DNA of 64,000 nucleotides from Nocardia sp. BMG51109 (GCF_000526215.1 NZ_JAFQ01000004.1:7688001-7752000), one strand, 5' to 3'; numbered from the stretch's first letter, positions 1 to 9,255 are shown. Notes: generated by a model not told the origin, from the sequence alone. Numbers and translations are program-made.

Positions 1-1213
1 ACACGTCCATCAGCAGCTGATCGAAGGCGCGGTTGAGGAATGTCGAGTAGATCGCCACCACCGGATGCATCCCGCCCAGGGCCAGTCCGGCCGCCGAGGT
101 CATCGCGTGCTGCTCGGCGATGCCGACGTCGAACATGCGGTCCGGGAAACGCTGGCCGAACGGCGCCAGCCCCGTCGGGCCCGGCATGGCCGCGGTGATC
201 GCGACGACGTCGTCGCGCTGCTCGGCCTGGCGGATCAGCTCGTCGGAGAACACCGACGTCCAGCCGACGGACTTGCCGCCGCGCGGCTGCCCGGTCTCGG
301 GGTCGATGGCGCCGATCGAATGCATCTGGTCGGCCTCGTGGTCCTCGGCCGGCTGATAGCCGCGGCCCTTCTGCGTCACCACATGCACGATGGCCGGGCC
401 GCCGAAGTCCTTGGCGCGGCGCAGGGCCGCCTCCAGGGCCACCGTGTCGTGCCCGTCCACCGGGCCGAGGTACTTCAGGCCGAGATCGCTGAACAGCTCC
501 TGCGGGGCCACCGCGTCCTTGATGCCGGCCTTGAACGCGTGCAGCATCGAGTACGCCGAACCGCCGACGCGCGGGATCCCCTGCACGAACCGCTTGGTGG
601 CGTCGAGGGCCTGCTCGTAGACGGGCTGCATGCGCAGCGCGCTCAGGCGGTCGGCCACGCCGCCGATGGTGGGCGAATACGAGCGGCCGTTGTCGTTCAC
701 GACGATGGTCAGCGAGCGGTCCGGCCCGCCGGCGATGTTGTTCAGCGCCTCCCAGCACATGCCGCCGGTGAGTGCGCCGTCGCCGACCACGGCGACCACG
801 TGCCGGCGCTGCTTGCTCAGCGCGAAGGCCTTCGCCAGCCCGTCGGCGTACGACAGCGCCGCGGAGGCGTGCGAGGACTCCACCCAGTCGTGCGCGCTCT
901 CCGCTCGGCTCGGATATCCGGACAGGCCGCCCTGCTTGCGCAGCGTGTCGAAGCCGTCCTGGCGACCGGTCAGCATCTTGTGCACGTAGGCCTGGTGGCC
1001 GGTGTCGAAGAGGATCGGGTCGGCCGGCGAGTCGAAGATCCGGTGCAGCGCGATCGTCAGCTCGACCACGCCGAGGTTCGGCCCGAGGTGACCACCCGTC
1101 ACCGCGACCTTGCGCACCAGGAACTCGCGGATCTCCTCGGCGAGCTCCTCGATCTCCGGGACCTTCAGCCGGCGCAGGTCCTCGGGCGTATCGATCCGGG
1201 AAAGAATTCCCAC
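1..1213 (-). CDS. dxs: 1-deoxy-D-xylulose-5-phosphate synthase (C-terminus beyond window)
   Basis: Thiamine-diphosphate enzyme that condenses pyruvate and glyceraldehyde-3-phosphate, the first step of the MEP isoprenoid pathway. The visible 404 residues start [16 protein letters not shown] and contain the family hallmarks: [31 protein letters not shown], the ThDP-binding GDGALTGG...N region with [11 protein letters not shown], and the start of the transketolase pyrimidine domain ([12 protein letters not shown]). The GTG at 1213-1211 is chosen because homologues begin MGILxxI at this point. The last third of the protein (about 230 residues, transketolase C domain) lies off the left edge. In M. 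tuberculosis dxs1 (Rv2682c) sits at the start of this same syntenic block. Confidence 0.96.
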   Translation of the reverse strand, partial: MGILSRIDTPEDLRRLKVPEIEELAEEIREFLVRKVAVTGGHLGPNLGVVELTIALHRIFDSPADPILFDTGHQAYVHKMLTGRQDGFDTLRKQGGLSGYPSRAESAHDWVESSHASAALSYADGLAKAFALSKQRRHVVAVVGDGALTGGMCWEALNNIAGGPDRSLTIVVNDNGRSYSPTIGGVADRLSALRMQPVYEQALDATKRFVQGIPRVGGSAYSMLHAFKAGIKDAVAPQELFSDLGLKYLGPVDGHDTVALEAALRRAKDFGGPAIVHVVTQKGRGYQPAEDHEADQMHSIGAIDPETGQPRGGKSVGWTSVFSDELIRQAEQRDDVVAITAAMPGPTGLAPFGQRFPDRMFDVGIAEQHAMTSAAGLALGGMHPVVAIYSTFLNRAFDQLLMDV

Positions 1214-1625
1214 CGCTGTTACTCCCTCTGGATCGCTCGTCTGTTTCAGACAGTCTACGGAGCCGTCCAGGCCCCTGATGACCAGAATGCGAAGGCTGCT
1301 ATGCGACACGCGGGTCCGCTGTGGTGCGTGTCATGTCCTGACGCCGCCCGGACGAGCTGTGTGCTGTGTCCCAAGCACTCTGGCGACGGCCTCCGCCGCT
1401 GCGTGACACCACGGTAGACGGTGCCGGGTCGATCGCCGAACCGGCCGGGCCCGCCGCAGCGACCGGTCGCGTTCGGACGGGCCCACGTCGCTGCTGGGCG
1501 GCATCGGCCGGAGCGGGCAGGATCGACGGCACGGCCCACGCGCGGGAACGTCCGCGGCCCACCGGCGCACACGATCCATCCACACCGCCCCATCGACACC
1601 GCCCCATAGACCCAGGAGGACCCGG
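1214..1625. other. Intergenic region, divergent promoters of dxs and SIMPL gene
   Basis: No credible gene is seen here. The region separates divergently transcribed dxs and the SIMPL-domain gene and should hold both promoters. No clear -35/-10 pair or large palindrome was recognised by eye. Confidence 0.5.
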
Positions 1626-2300
1626 ATGACCGACGATCGGCCCCACCCCGCCACGGTGACCACCTTCGGGCACGGCACCGCCACCGGCACCCCCGACCTC
1701 GTGCGAGTGTCGATCTCCATCGAAACCCGTTCCAGCACCGTGGCTCTCGCCTACCGCCAGGCCGGCGAACGCACCACGGCGGTCACCGGCGCGCTGCGCG
1801 CCGACGGTGTGCGCCCGGCCGATATCGGTACCACGGGTCTGTCGGTCCGCACCGAGACCACCTGGCTCGACGGCGGCGACACCCGGATCACGGGCTACCT
1901 GGCCACGACCGCGCTGTCGGTATCGCTGCGCGCCGACCGCACCGACTCCGGCGACCCCGACCCGGCGACGGTCGTCGCGCACGCCGTCGACGCGGGCGGC
2001 GACGAGGTCCGCCTCGGCGGCCTGCAACTCACCTTCGCCGACACCGCGGCGCTGCTCACCCGCGCCCGCGACGCGGCCTGGGACGATGCCCACGCCAAGG
2101 CCACCCGCTACGCCACCCGGGCAGCCCGAACGCTGGGCCCCGTGCTCGAGATCACCGAGCACACCGCCGCACCGCCCACCCCGGTCTCCGGTCCCGAGAT
2201 CAAGGCCGTAGCCCTGGCGGCCCCCGTCGACCCGGTCCCCCTCGAATACGGAGAATCCCAGCTCACCGCCGCCCTCCGCGTCACCTGGCTGCTCGACTGA
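1626..2300 (+). CDS. SIMPL (DUF541) domain protein
   Basis: A 224-residue protein matching the SIMPL/DUF541 family: N-terminal TVTTFGHGTATGTPDLVRVSISIE, then the typical alternating segment RADGVRPADIGTTGLSVRTE, a central ITGYLATTALSVSLR strand, and a C-terminal YGESQLTAALRVTWLL strand that closes the fold. No signal peptide is visible, so it is probably cytoplasmic, unlike the periplasmic SIMPL proteins of Gram-negatives. A perfect AGGAGG lies 7 bases before the ATG at 1626. Biochemical role is not known for the actinobacterial members. It converges with the methyltransferase gene on the other strand. Confidence 0.85.
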   Translation: MTDDRPHPATVTTFGHGTATGTPDLVRVSISIETRSSTVALAYRQAGERTTAVTGALRADGVRPADIGTTGLSVRTETTWLDGGDTRITGYLATTALSVSLRADRTDSGDPDPATVVAHAVDAGGDEVRLGGLQLTFADTAALLTRARDAAWDDAHAKATRYATRAARTLGPVLEITEHTAAPPTPVSGPEIKAVALAAPVDPVPLEYGESQLTAALRVTWLLD

Positions 2301-2577
2301 CGCCGCACCGGCGTCGACCGGCCCCCGCAGCACCGAGCGTAGATCCCTTACGATCGTCCGCTACCCACCCCCACGACGGCGCGCCGACTTCCCCGGACGT
2401 GCGCAGGGGATTCGCCTGGTCCGGCGAGAGGTGCCGGGCACGTTCACTCCCCTCTCGCACCCTTTGCACCGGACCGACACCACGCACCCGCAATGGCCTC
2501 CTCCGAAACCGTTCGGCATCCTGGCGCGGAAACGGCGACATGTCGTCCGCGGACGGCGCCACATGCTTTGCGGACGT

Positions 2578-3882
2578 TCAGGATCCGAGGGGCTCCAGCA
2601 ATGCCAGGCACTCGACGTGATGGGTAGCGGGGAAGGCGTCGAAGGCGCGTAGCCGGGTGACGCGGTATCCGGACTCGTGGTAGCAGCCGATGTCGCGGGC
2701 GAACGAGGCCGGATCGCAGCCGACATGGACGATGCGGGCGGGCGCGCAGGCGGTCAGGGCGGTGACCACCTCCTTGCCGGCGCCCGCTCGCGGCGGGTCG
2801 AGCACCACGACCTGCGGTGCGGCCGAGCCGATCCGGCCGGCCAGCCAGCGTTCCACGCGCTGCGCGGTCAGGTCCACCCAGGGCAGGTCGCGCAGGGCGG
2901 CGGCACCGTCGGCGACCGCCGAGCGCGCGGATTCGACGCCCTGCACCGCACCCCCGGCGCCGACCTGACCGGCCAGTCGCGCGGCGAAAACGCCCGCGCC
3001 GCTGTAGAGATCCCAGGCCGACGCGCCCGGCCCGGCAGCGGCCCACTCCGCCACCACATCCGAATAGCGTTGCGCCGCACCGGCGTGCGGCTGCCAGAAG
3101 CCGGTCGCCGAGACCTCCCAGCGACGGCCGTCCACGTACTGCACGGTGCGCCCGCTGCCCGAGACCACGCGTTCGGGCCGGGCCGCGTGCGCCGCCGACC
3201 GCCGGGCCGCGGTGCTGCGCCGGTCGCCGCCGCGGCGGTCCCGCTGCGACGACGGGGCGAGTTCCACGATGTGCCGCAGCCCGTCGCCGTCCACCGCCAC
3301 CACGAGTTCGGCGCCGGGCGTCCAGGTGCGCTCGGCGATGCCGTCCATCGCCCCCGGAACCGGTTGCGGGCACCGCAGGTCCGCGATCGCCTCGGTGCTG
3401 CGGTACCGATGCACGCCCGCCCGGCCCGCGGCATCGACCGCAAGCCGGATCCGGGTGCGCCAGCCGCCGGACACCGAGCCGAACGCCCCGTCCGCCAACG
3501 GGATCGGCTCGACCTCCACCTTCGTCTCCCACCGCGCCAGCCGGCGCAGCTGCTCAGCCACCACCGCCGCCTTCAGCGCCCGTTGCGCCGGTGGCGTCGC
3601 GAAGGCGAAATCACAGCATCCCGCACCGCCCGGACCCGATACCGGACACGTCGCCGGCACCCGGTCCGGCGATGCCTCGACGATCTCGATCGCCTCGGCC
3701 CGGCAGAACGACTTGCCCCGGTCCTCGGTCACCCGCGCCCGCACCAGTTCCCCCGGCAGCCCGTGCCGGACGAACACGACCCGCCCCTCGTGCCGCGCCA
3801 CACAGAAACCACCGTGCCCGGGCGCGCCCAGCCGGAGCTCGACGACCGACCCGGCCCAGTTCGATCCGCCGGCCGCGCTCAC
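2578..3882 (-). CDS. TrmA/RumA-family class I SAM-dependent RNA (uracil-5) methyltransferase
   Basis: RNA methyltransferase, homologous in position and sequence to Rv2689c. Order of elements: N-terminal TRAM-like beta domain (WAGSVVELRLGAPGHGG, VFVRHGLPGELV), a cysteine segment CPVSGPGGAGCCDF that could take part in a metal cluster as in RumA-type enzymes, SAM motif DLYSGAGVF near residue 290, catalytic-loop DPPRAG near 360 and VGCDPASFARD near 387, whose Cys is the expected nucleophile. The frame stays open upstream to 3969, but that would overlap the neighbouring permease; the GTG at 3882 gives the usual VSAAGGSNWAGSVVEL start. Target RNA (tRNA m5U54 or 23S m5U) cannot be decided. Same strand as, and 52 bases downstream of, the KimA-like gene, so possibly cotranscribed. 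Confidence 0.88.
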   Translation of the reverse strand: MSAAGGSNWAGSVVELRLGAPGHGGFCVARHEGRVVFVRHGLPGELVRARVTEDRGKSFCRAEAIEIVEASPDRVPATCPVSGPGGAGCCDFAFATPPAQRALKAAVVAEQLRRLARWETKVEVEPIPLADGAFGSVSGGWRTRIRLAVDAAGRAGVHRYRSTEAIADLRCPQPVPGAMDGIAERTWTPGAELVVAVDGDGLRHIVELAPSSQRDRRGGDRRSTAARRSAAHAARPERVVSGSGRTVQYVDGRRWEVSATGFWQPHAGAAQRYSDVVAEWAAAGPGASAWDLYSGAGVFAARLAGQVGAGGAVQGVESARSAVADGAAALRDLPWVDLTAQRVERWLAGRIGSAAPQVVVLDPPRAGAGKEVVTALTACAPARIVHVGCDPASFARDIGCYHESGYRVTRLRAFDAFPATHHVECLALLEPLGS

Positions 3883-3934
3883 CGCGCACCCGCACCGGAA
3901 AACCGTTTCGGCACAGGACGAACCGAGTGCGTGC

Positions 3935-5923
3935 TCACGACCGCTCGCCGTACCCGCGCCGCACCGCACCCGGCGCGTTCTCGATACCCTGATCGGCCTT
4001 GGCCGACGAGGAACTCAGCTGCCACGGCACGCTGGTCACCATCACGCCGGGCTCGAACAGCAGCCTGCCCTTCAACCGCAGCGCACTCTGGTTGTGCAGC
4101 ACCTGTTCCCACCAGTGCCCCACCACGTACTCGGGGATGAACACCGTCACCACATCGCGCGGCGAATCGCGCCGCACCCGCTTGACGTAATCGACCACCG
4201 GCTTGGTGATCTCGCGATACGGCGATTCGATCACCTTCAGCGGCACCGGAATATCGCTCTTCTCCCATTCGCGCACCAACTGCCGGGTGTCGGTCTCGTC
4301 GACGTTCACCGTCACCGCCTCGAGCACGTCCGGCCGCGTTGCCCGCGCGTAGCCGATCGCCCGCCGGGTCGGCAGGTGCAGCTTCGACACCAGCACGATC
4401 GAATGGGTCCGGCTCGGCAGCACGCCGTCCCACTCCTGCTCGTCCAGCTCCCGCGACACCGAATCATAGTGCCGGCGAATCATCTTCATCACCACGAAGA
4501 TCGCCCCCATGGTGACGATCGCGATCCACGCTCCGGCCAGGAACTTGGTGACCAGCACGATCACCAACACCGAACCGGTGGCCACCAGGCCGAGCGCGTT
4601 GATCACCCGGGAGCGCTTCATCCGGGAACGCTGCGCCGGATCGGTCTCGGTCCGCAGCAGTCGCGTCCAGTGCCGCAGCATGCCGGTCTGGCTCAGCGTG
4701 AACGACACGAACACACCGATGATGTACAACTGAATCAACTTGGTGACCTCGGCGCCGAAGGCCACCACGAACGCGATCGCCGCGCCGGACAGGAACAGGA
4801 TCCCGTTGCTGAATGCCAGCCGATCCCCCCGGGTGTGCAGCTGCCGGGGCAGAAAGCGGTTCTGCGCCAACACCGAACCGAGCACCGGGAACCCGTTGAA
4901 CGCGGTGTTCGCCGCCAGCACCAGGATCAGCGCCGTCACTCCGGTGACGAAGTAGAACCCGACCGGGAACCCGCTGAACACGGCGTGTGCGATCTGCGCG
5001 ATGAGAGTCTTCTGCTGGTATCCGGGAGGCGCGCCGATCAGCTGATCGGGATGCTCCGCGATGACCGCACCGATCCTGCGAGCCAGCACGATCATCCCGA
5101 TGAACAGCGTGATCGCGATGATGCCGAGCATCAGCAGGGTGGTCGCGGCATTGCGCGACTTCGGCTTGCGGAAGGCCGGTACGCCGTTGCTGATCGCCTC
5201 CACTCCGGTCAGCGCGGCACACCCGGAGGAGAATGCCCGCGCCAGCAGGAACACCAGCGCGATCCCGAACAGGTGCTGGTCCTCGGCCCGCAGCTCGAAC
5301 CCCGCCGACTCGGCGCGCACCTCATCGCCGAACACGAACACCCGCAGCAGCCCCCAGCCCAACATGCCGAACATGCCGAACAAGAACGCGTAGGCAGGAA
5401 TCGCGAACGCGGTACCGGACTCGCGGATACCGCGCAGATTCATCGCCGTCAGCACCACGATGGCAACCACGGCGAACAACACCTTGTGCGTCCCGACGAA
5501 CGGGATCGCCGACCCGATGTTGCTGGCGGCCGAGGCGATCGAGACCGCGACGGTCAGCACGTAGTCGACCAGCAGGGCGCTGCCGACCACCAGGCCGGCC
5601 GTTTCGCCGAGGTTGACGGTGGCGACCTCGAAATCTCCCCCACCCGATGGGTAGGCGTGCACGTTCTGCCGATAGCTGGCGACGACGATCGTCAGCACGA
5701 CAGCCACCACGACACCGATCCACGGCGCGAAGACGAACGCCGACAATCCGCCCACCGACAGCACCAGGAAGATCTCCTCCGGTGCGTAGGCGACCGAGGA
5801 CATCGGATCGGAGGCGAACACCGGCAGCGCGATCCGCTTGGGCAGCAAGGTATGCCCCAGCGAGTCGCTACGGAAAGGGCGGCCGACCACCATTCGCTTC
5901 GCGGCCGTCGTCAGCTTGGACAC
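3935..5923 (-). CDS. APC-superfamily permease, KimA-like potassium transporter
   Basis: A 662-residue membrane protein, orthologous in position to Rv2690c. After the GTG at 5923 comes VSKLTTAAKRM, then the signature SDPMSSVAYAPEE (residues 39-50), about 12 hydrophobic segments, and a cytosolic C-terminal domain with FIPEYVVGHWWEQVLHNQSA and LRLKGRLLFEPG. Both the SD-x-SSVAYA-x-EE motif and the HWW-LHNQSAL tail are characteristic of the KimA/YdaO high-affinity K+/H+ symporters rather than amino-acid permeases. The gene diverges from two TrkA-type subunits across 221 bases, which supports a role in K+ uptake and its control. The frame is open further upstream to 6112, but that part runs into the trkA leader and lacks coding character. 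Amino-acid transport is the older default annotation and is not excluded. Confidence 0.85.
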   Translation of the reverse strand: MSKLTTAAKRMVVGRPFRSDSLGHTLLPKRIALPVFASDPMSSVAYAPEEIFLVLSVGGLSAFVFAPWIGVVVAVVLTIVVASYRQNVHAYPSGGGDFEVATVNLGETAGLVVGSALLVDYVLTVAVSIASAASNIGSAIPFVGTHKVLFAVVAIVVLTAMNLRGIRESGTAFAIPAYAFLFGMFGMLGWGLLRVFVFGDEVRAESAGFELRAEDQHLFGIALVFLLARAFSSGCAALTGVEAISNGVPAFRKPKSRNAATTLLMLGIIAITLFIGMIVLARRIGAVIAEHPDQLIGAPPGYQQKTLIAQIAHAVFSGFPVGFYFVTGVTALILVLAANTAFNGFPVLGSVLAQNRFLPRQLHTRGDRLAFSNGILFLSGAAIAFVVAFGAEVTKLIQLYIIGVFVSFTLSQTGMLRHWTRLLRTETDPAQRSRMKRSRVINALGLVATGSVLVIVLVTKFLAGAWIAIVTMGAIFVVMKMIRRHYDSVSRELDEQEWDGVLPSRTHSIVLVSKLHLPTRRAIGYARATRPDVLEAVTVNVDETDTRQLVREWEKSDIPVPLKVIESPYREITKPVVDYVKRVRRDSPRDVVTVFIPEYVVGHWWEQVLHNQSALRLKGRLLFEPGVMVTSVPWQLSSSSAKADQGIENAPGAVRRGYGERS

Positions 5924-6144
5924 CCCGCGAGCATAAGGGAGTGCCGATCGGTCCGTCCGGCTGCCACGAATCGTCGGCGCAAACCGATTGCCGGACGGAT
6001 GCCATCCCGGCGTCGTTCTCGTCTCGTCGCGGTTTGAAGCCCGCCCGGAGGGGGAAAGTGGGTGTCGTCGATGGTCGGCGGGTACCGTTCGTGCACGGGA
6101 AAACCAGACCACGCATCACGGTTTTCGGAATTGGGGTTGGCACG

Positions 6145-6816
6145 GTGTACGTAGTGATCATGGGGTGTGGCCGGGTCGGCTCCTCGCTCGCGCGCGCCCT
6201 GGTCCGGGTCGGTCACGAGGTGGCCGTGATCGACCGGGACTCCAGCGCGTTCCTGCGCCTGGGCAAGGACTTCGCCGGTGACCGGATCACCGGTGTCGGC
6301 TTCGACCGGGATGTGCTGGAGCGCGCGGGAATCGGGCGGGCCGGCGCCTTCGCGGCGGTCTCCTCCGGCGACAACTCCAACATCATCTCGGCCCGGGTGG
6401 CCCGGGAGACCTTCGGGGTGGAGCGCGTGGTGGCCCGCATCTACGACGCCAAGCGCGCGGCCGTCTACGAGCGCCTGGGCATCCCGACCATCGCGACGGT
6501 GCCGTGGACGACGGACCGTTTCCTGCGCACGCTGCTCGACGAGGACGGCGGCACCACCTGGCGCGACCCCACCGGCACGGTGGCGGTCACCGAACTCGGC
6601 CTGCACGAGGACTGGTACGGCCGCACGGTCCGGGAACTGGAGGACACGATCGGCGCCCGGGTGGCCTTCCTGATCCGCTTCGGGCAGGGCGTCCTGCCCA
6701 CCGGCAAGACCGTCTTGCAGGCCGACGACACCGTGTACGTCGCGGCCACCTCCGGCAGCGTCGGCGCGGCCGTCGCGCTGGCCGCCACATCTCCGTCGAG
6801 CGAGGACAAGTCGTGA
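6145..6816 (+). CDS. trkA: TrkA-family potassium uptake regulatory subunit (CeoB-like)
   Basis: A 223-residue RCK protein: Rossmann NAD(H)-binding TrkA-N domain starting VYVVIMGCGRVGSSLA with the GxGxxG turn, the acidic end of strand 2 in VIDRD, VARIYDAKRA, and a C-terminal TrkA-C domain (GRTVRELEDTIGARVAFLIR). The GTG at 6145 starts the protein directly at the first strand. The stop overlaps the next gene's start in GTGA, so the two subunits are translationally coupled. Corresponds to Rv2691 (ceoB). No TrkG/TrkH channel is present; the likely partner in the window is the divergent KimA-like permease. Confidence 0.93.
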   Translation: MYVVIMGCGRVGSSLARALVRVGHEVAVIDRDSSAFLRLGKDFAGDRITGVGFDRDVLERAGIGRAGAFAAVSSGDNSNIISARVARETFGVERVVARIYDAKRAAVYERLGIPTIATVPWTTDRFLRTLLDEDGGTTWRDPTGTVAVTELGLHEDWYGRTVRELEDTIGARVAFLIRFGQGVLPTGKTVLQADDTVYVAATSGSVGAAVALAATSPSSEDKS

Positions 6817-7619
6817 AGGTAGCGATCGCCGGGGCCGGCGCGGTCGGCCGATCCATCGCCCAGGAACTGCTACGCGGCGGCCACGAGGTGATGCTGCTGG
6901 AACGCCGCATAGATCACGTCGACCCGGCCGCCGGGTCCGATGCGGCGTCCGCGGCTCCCCCCGTGGCTACGCAAGCCACCGCCTCCGGTCGCGTCGCTCC
7001 CGCTGGGTCCGATGCGGCTCCCTCCGTGGTGACGCGGGCTGCCGCCTCCGGTCGCGTCGCTTCCGCCGTGACATGGGTGCACGGCGACGCCTGCGAGCTG
7101 GAACTGCTCGAGGAGGCCCGGCTGCAGGATCACGAGGTGGTGATCGCCGCCACCGGCGACGACAAGGCGAATCTGGTGTTCAGCCTGCTCGCCAAGACCG
7201 AGTTCGGGGTGCGGCGGGTGGTGGCCCGGGTCAACGATCCGCGCAACGAGTGGCTGTTCGACAGTTCCTGGGGCGTCGACGTCGCGGTGTCGACGCCGCG
7301 ACTGCTGGCCTCGCTGGCCGAGGAGGCCGTCTCGGTCGGCGATCTGGTCCGGCTGATGACGCTGCGGCGGGGCCAGGCCAATCTGGTGGAGATCACCCTC
7401 CCGGCCGACACCCCGCTGGCCGGGCGGGCGGTGCGCAGCCTGGCGCTGCCGCGCGACGTCGCCCTGGTCACGATCCTGCGCGGCGGCCGGGTCATCGTCC
7501 CGCAGGCCGACGACCCGCTCGAAGGCGACGACGAACTGCTCTTCGTGGCCGCGGTCGAAACCGAGGACGAACTCCGTAAGGCGTTGGGCGTCAACGGCTT
7601 CGACGCGGCCGCGGAGTAG
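6813..7619 (+). CDS. trkA: TrkA-family potassium uptake regulatory subunit (CeoC-like) with repeat insertion
   Basis: A 268-residue second RCK subunit (Rv2692-like): VKVAIAGAGAVGRSIAQELL nucleotide-binding turn, EVVIAATGDDKANLVFSLLAK, VARVNDPRNEWLF, then a TrkA-C domain (ANLVEITLPADTPLAGR, VTILRGGRVIVPQ). It begins with the GTG of a GTGA overlap. Compared with the usual 220 residues it is about 45 longer, because residues 41-85 form an Ala/Ser/Pro-rich segment made of two in-frame copies of a 72-base direct repeat (GSDAA...ASGRVA twice). The insertion falls between the second beta strand, which ends in LLERR, and the strand VTWVHGDA, a surface loop position, so the fold is probably intact. 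Confidence 0.92.
   Translation: MKVAIAGAGAVGRSIAQELLRGGHEVMLLERRIDHVDPAAGSDAASAAPPVATQATASGRVAPAGSDAAPSVVTRAAASGRVASAVTWVHGDACELELLEEARLQDHEVVIAATGDDKANLVFSLLAKTEFGVRRVVARVNDPRNEWLFDSSWGVDVAVSTPRLLASLAEEAVSVGDLVRLMTLRRGQANLVEITLPADTPLAGRAVRSLALPRDVALVTILRGGRVIVPQADDPLEGDDELLFVAAVETEDELRKALGVNGFDAAAE
6933..7065 (+). repeat. Two-copy 72-base in-frame repeat inside trkA
   Basis: Copies start at 6933 and 7005 with the shared block GGGTCCGATGCGGC and both end in GCCTCCGGTCGCGTCGCT. The unit is a multiple of three and keeps the trkA frame. Base composition is the same as the neighbourhood, but the amino-acid makeup (Ala, Ser, Pro, Gly) is unlike the rest of the protein. Confidence 0.8.
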
Positions 7620-7670
7620 CCGTTCGACGTGCGCGGCGGACGCCGGAGGGTCCTGGCGAACTCCCGCGCG

Positions 7671-7684
7671 CCCGCACGTGCGGG
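7671..7684. terminator. Short palindrome between convergent genes
   Basis: CCCGCACGTGCGGG is a perfect 14-base palindrome lying between the ends of trkA and the sigma factor gene. It has no loop or T-run, so a terminator role is only inferred from its position. Confidence 0.3.
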
Positions 7685-8341
7685 TCAGCGCACCACCTTC
7701 AGCTCGGCGCGCAGCTTGTTCAGCGCCCGGTGCTGCATCACCCGCACGACGCCCGGGCTGGTGCCGATCGCCTCCGCGGTCTGTGCCGCGGTCCAGCCCA
7801 GCACGATCCGCATCACCAGCACCTCGCGGTGCGCGGGCGCCAGCACCTTCATCAGTTCGCGGGTGGCACGCCGCCGCTCGGACACCAGCGCCATCTCCTC
7901 CGGGCCCGCCGCCGTGCACGGCTCGTCCGGGAATTCGGCGACCGGGTAGGCCGGATGCTGCTGGGCGCGGCGGAACGCGTCGGCCACCTTGTTGGCGGAG
8001 ATGCCGTAGACGAATGCCAGGAACGACTTGCCCTGATCGCGGTAGCGCGGGATGGCCTGCACGGTCGCGATGCAGATCTCCTGGGCGATGTCCTCGGCGG
8101 TGACGTGCAGGTGCCCGCCCCCGCCGATCCGGGCCGCGCAGTAACGCCGCACGAGCGGCTGCACGATCTTGACGATGTCGTTCACCGCCTGCCGGTCTCC
8201 CGCGGCGGCCGGCCCGATCAACCGGTCCAGCTCGGCCGCGGCCCGGCGGCTCTCCGAGCCGACGGCGCCGGTCTTGGGCGACCTGGTGCCCCGGCCCCGC
8301 GGCCGTTCCTGCAACGCCACCGTGCTGTTCTCGGTACCCAC
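7685..8341 (-). CDS. ECF sigma factor of the SigD/ShbA type
   Basis: A 218-residue extracytoplasmic-function sigma factor. Region 2 reads VKIVQPLVRRYCAARIG...DIAQEICIATVQAIPRYRDQGKSFLAFVYGISANKVADAFRR in sequence blocks that match M. tuberculosis SigD and Streptomyces ShbA; region 4 is LAPAHREVLVMRIVLGWTAAQTAEAIG with the helix-turn-helix GTSPGVVRVMQHRALNKLR at the C-terminus. The GTG at 8341 is preceded by GAAAGGA at a suitable distance; the upstream open frame to 8983 is read through antisense DUF3159 sequence and is discarded. No anti-sigma gene adjoins it. In Streptomyces ShbA drives the principal sigma gene hrdB; here sigA lies about 10 kb away, but a link is only inferred. Confidence 0.9.
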   Translation of the reverse strand: MGTENSTVALQERPRGRGTRSPKTGAVGSESRRAAAELDRLIGPAAAGDRQAVNDIVKIVQPLVRRYCAARIGGGGHLHVTAEDIAQEICIATVQAIPRYRDQGKSFLAFVYGISANKVADAFRRAQQHPAYPVAEFPDEPCTAAGPEEMALVSERRRATRELMKVLAPAHREVLVMRIVLGWTAAQTAEAIGTSPGVVRVMQHRALNKLRAELKVVR

Positions 8342-8499
8342 TGGCGGATCCTTTCGCCGATCGCTGATCTCACCAACGATCGTGCGACTATCCGGGGTCT
8401 CGAAATAGGTACCCCAGGGGTGGGTTCCACCCCACCTGGATGCGCTCGGCGCCCCCAAAGGTGTGGGCACGCGCGGCAGTTCGGCTCCGACCGGGCGAT

Positions 8500-9252
8500 T
8501 CAGTCCGGACGAGCCTGATGCCGGCCCGAGCGGGCGCCGGCCCGCGCGGGCAGATGGCCCGCCCGGCGCACCGCCCACACGGTGACCAGCAGCGCGATCG
8601 CGGTCAGCGGCCAGCCCATGGCGATGCGGGCCACCGCGAGCAGTCCGGTGGCGTCGTCGTCGTACAGCTGCGACTGGACGAGGTAGCGGGCGCCGAACAC
8701 CAGCACCCACACCGCGGTGGCCAGGTCGTAGAGGTGCAACACCCGCCGGTCGGAGCGCCAGTCGGTGCCGTGGCCGTTGAGCAGCCCCCAGATCACGCCG
8801 GCCAGCGGCCAGCGCACCAGCAGCGACGCCAGGAACACCGCCCCGTACACCAGGCTGGTCCAGATGCCGAAGGCGAAGAAACCCTTCGCGGCACCCATCC
8901 GGTAGGCGATGAACGCGCAGACGCCGACGCCGATGAAGCCGGAGATGGCCGGCTGGATCGCGTCGCGACGGACCAGCCGCCACACCAGGATCGCCGCCGC
9001 GACGCCCAGCGCCGCCCAGATGGCCGCGGTCAATCCCCCCAGCGCATTGACGGGGACGAACACCACCACGGGCAGCGTCGAGTAGACCAGTCCGCTCAGG
9101 CCGCCCATCTGGTCCAGCAGGGTCTGCTGCGGCGCCTCCTCGCGCTCGGCCTCGTAGTCGGCCTCGTAGTCGTCGTCGGCGGGCTCGGCGGCCCGCCCGC
9201 TGTCGGCGACCGCGGCGCGCTCGGGCCCGTCGTCGCTGCTGGGAATCGGCAT
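8500..9252 (-). CDS. DUF3159 membrane protein
   Basis: A 250-residue integral membrane protein like Rv2693c. The first 40 residues are acidic and polar (EADYEAEREE), then a DUF3159 core begins at QTLLDQMGGLSGLVYSTLP and carries about five to six hydrophobic segments, with the conserved RRDAIQPAISGFIGVGVCAFIA and LLNGHGTDWR motifs. Function unknown. It follows the OB-fold gene by 3 bases on the same strand, so the two are almost certainly one transcript. Confidence 0.88.
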   Translation of the reverse strand: MPIPSSDDGPERAAVADSGRAAEPADDDYEADYEAEREEAPQQTLLDQMGGLSGLVYSTLPVVVFVPVNALGGLTAAIWAALGVAAAILVWRLVRRDAIQPAISGFIGVGVCAFIAYRMGAAKGFFAFGIWTSLVYGAVFLASLLVRWPLAGVIWGLLNGHGTDWRSDRRVLHLYDLATAVWVLVFGARYLVQSQLYDDDATGLLAVARIAMGWPLTAIALLVTVWAVRRAGHLPARAGARSGRHQARPD

Positions 9253-9255
9253 GCG

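Noticed and set aside
2677..6037. Very long plus-strand frames antisense to the methyltransferase and KimA-like genes
   Set aside because: Arg/Pro/His-rich composition typical of antisense frames in high-GC DNA; the minus-strand products carry full family motifs.
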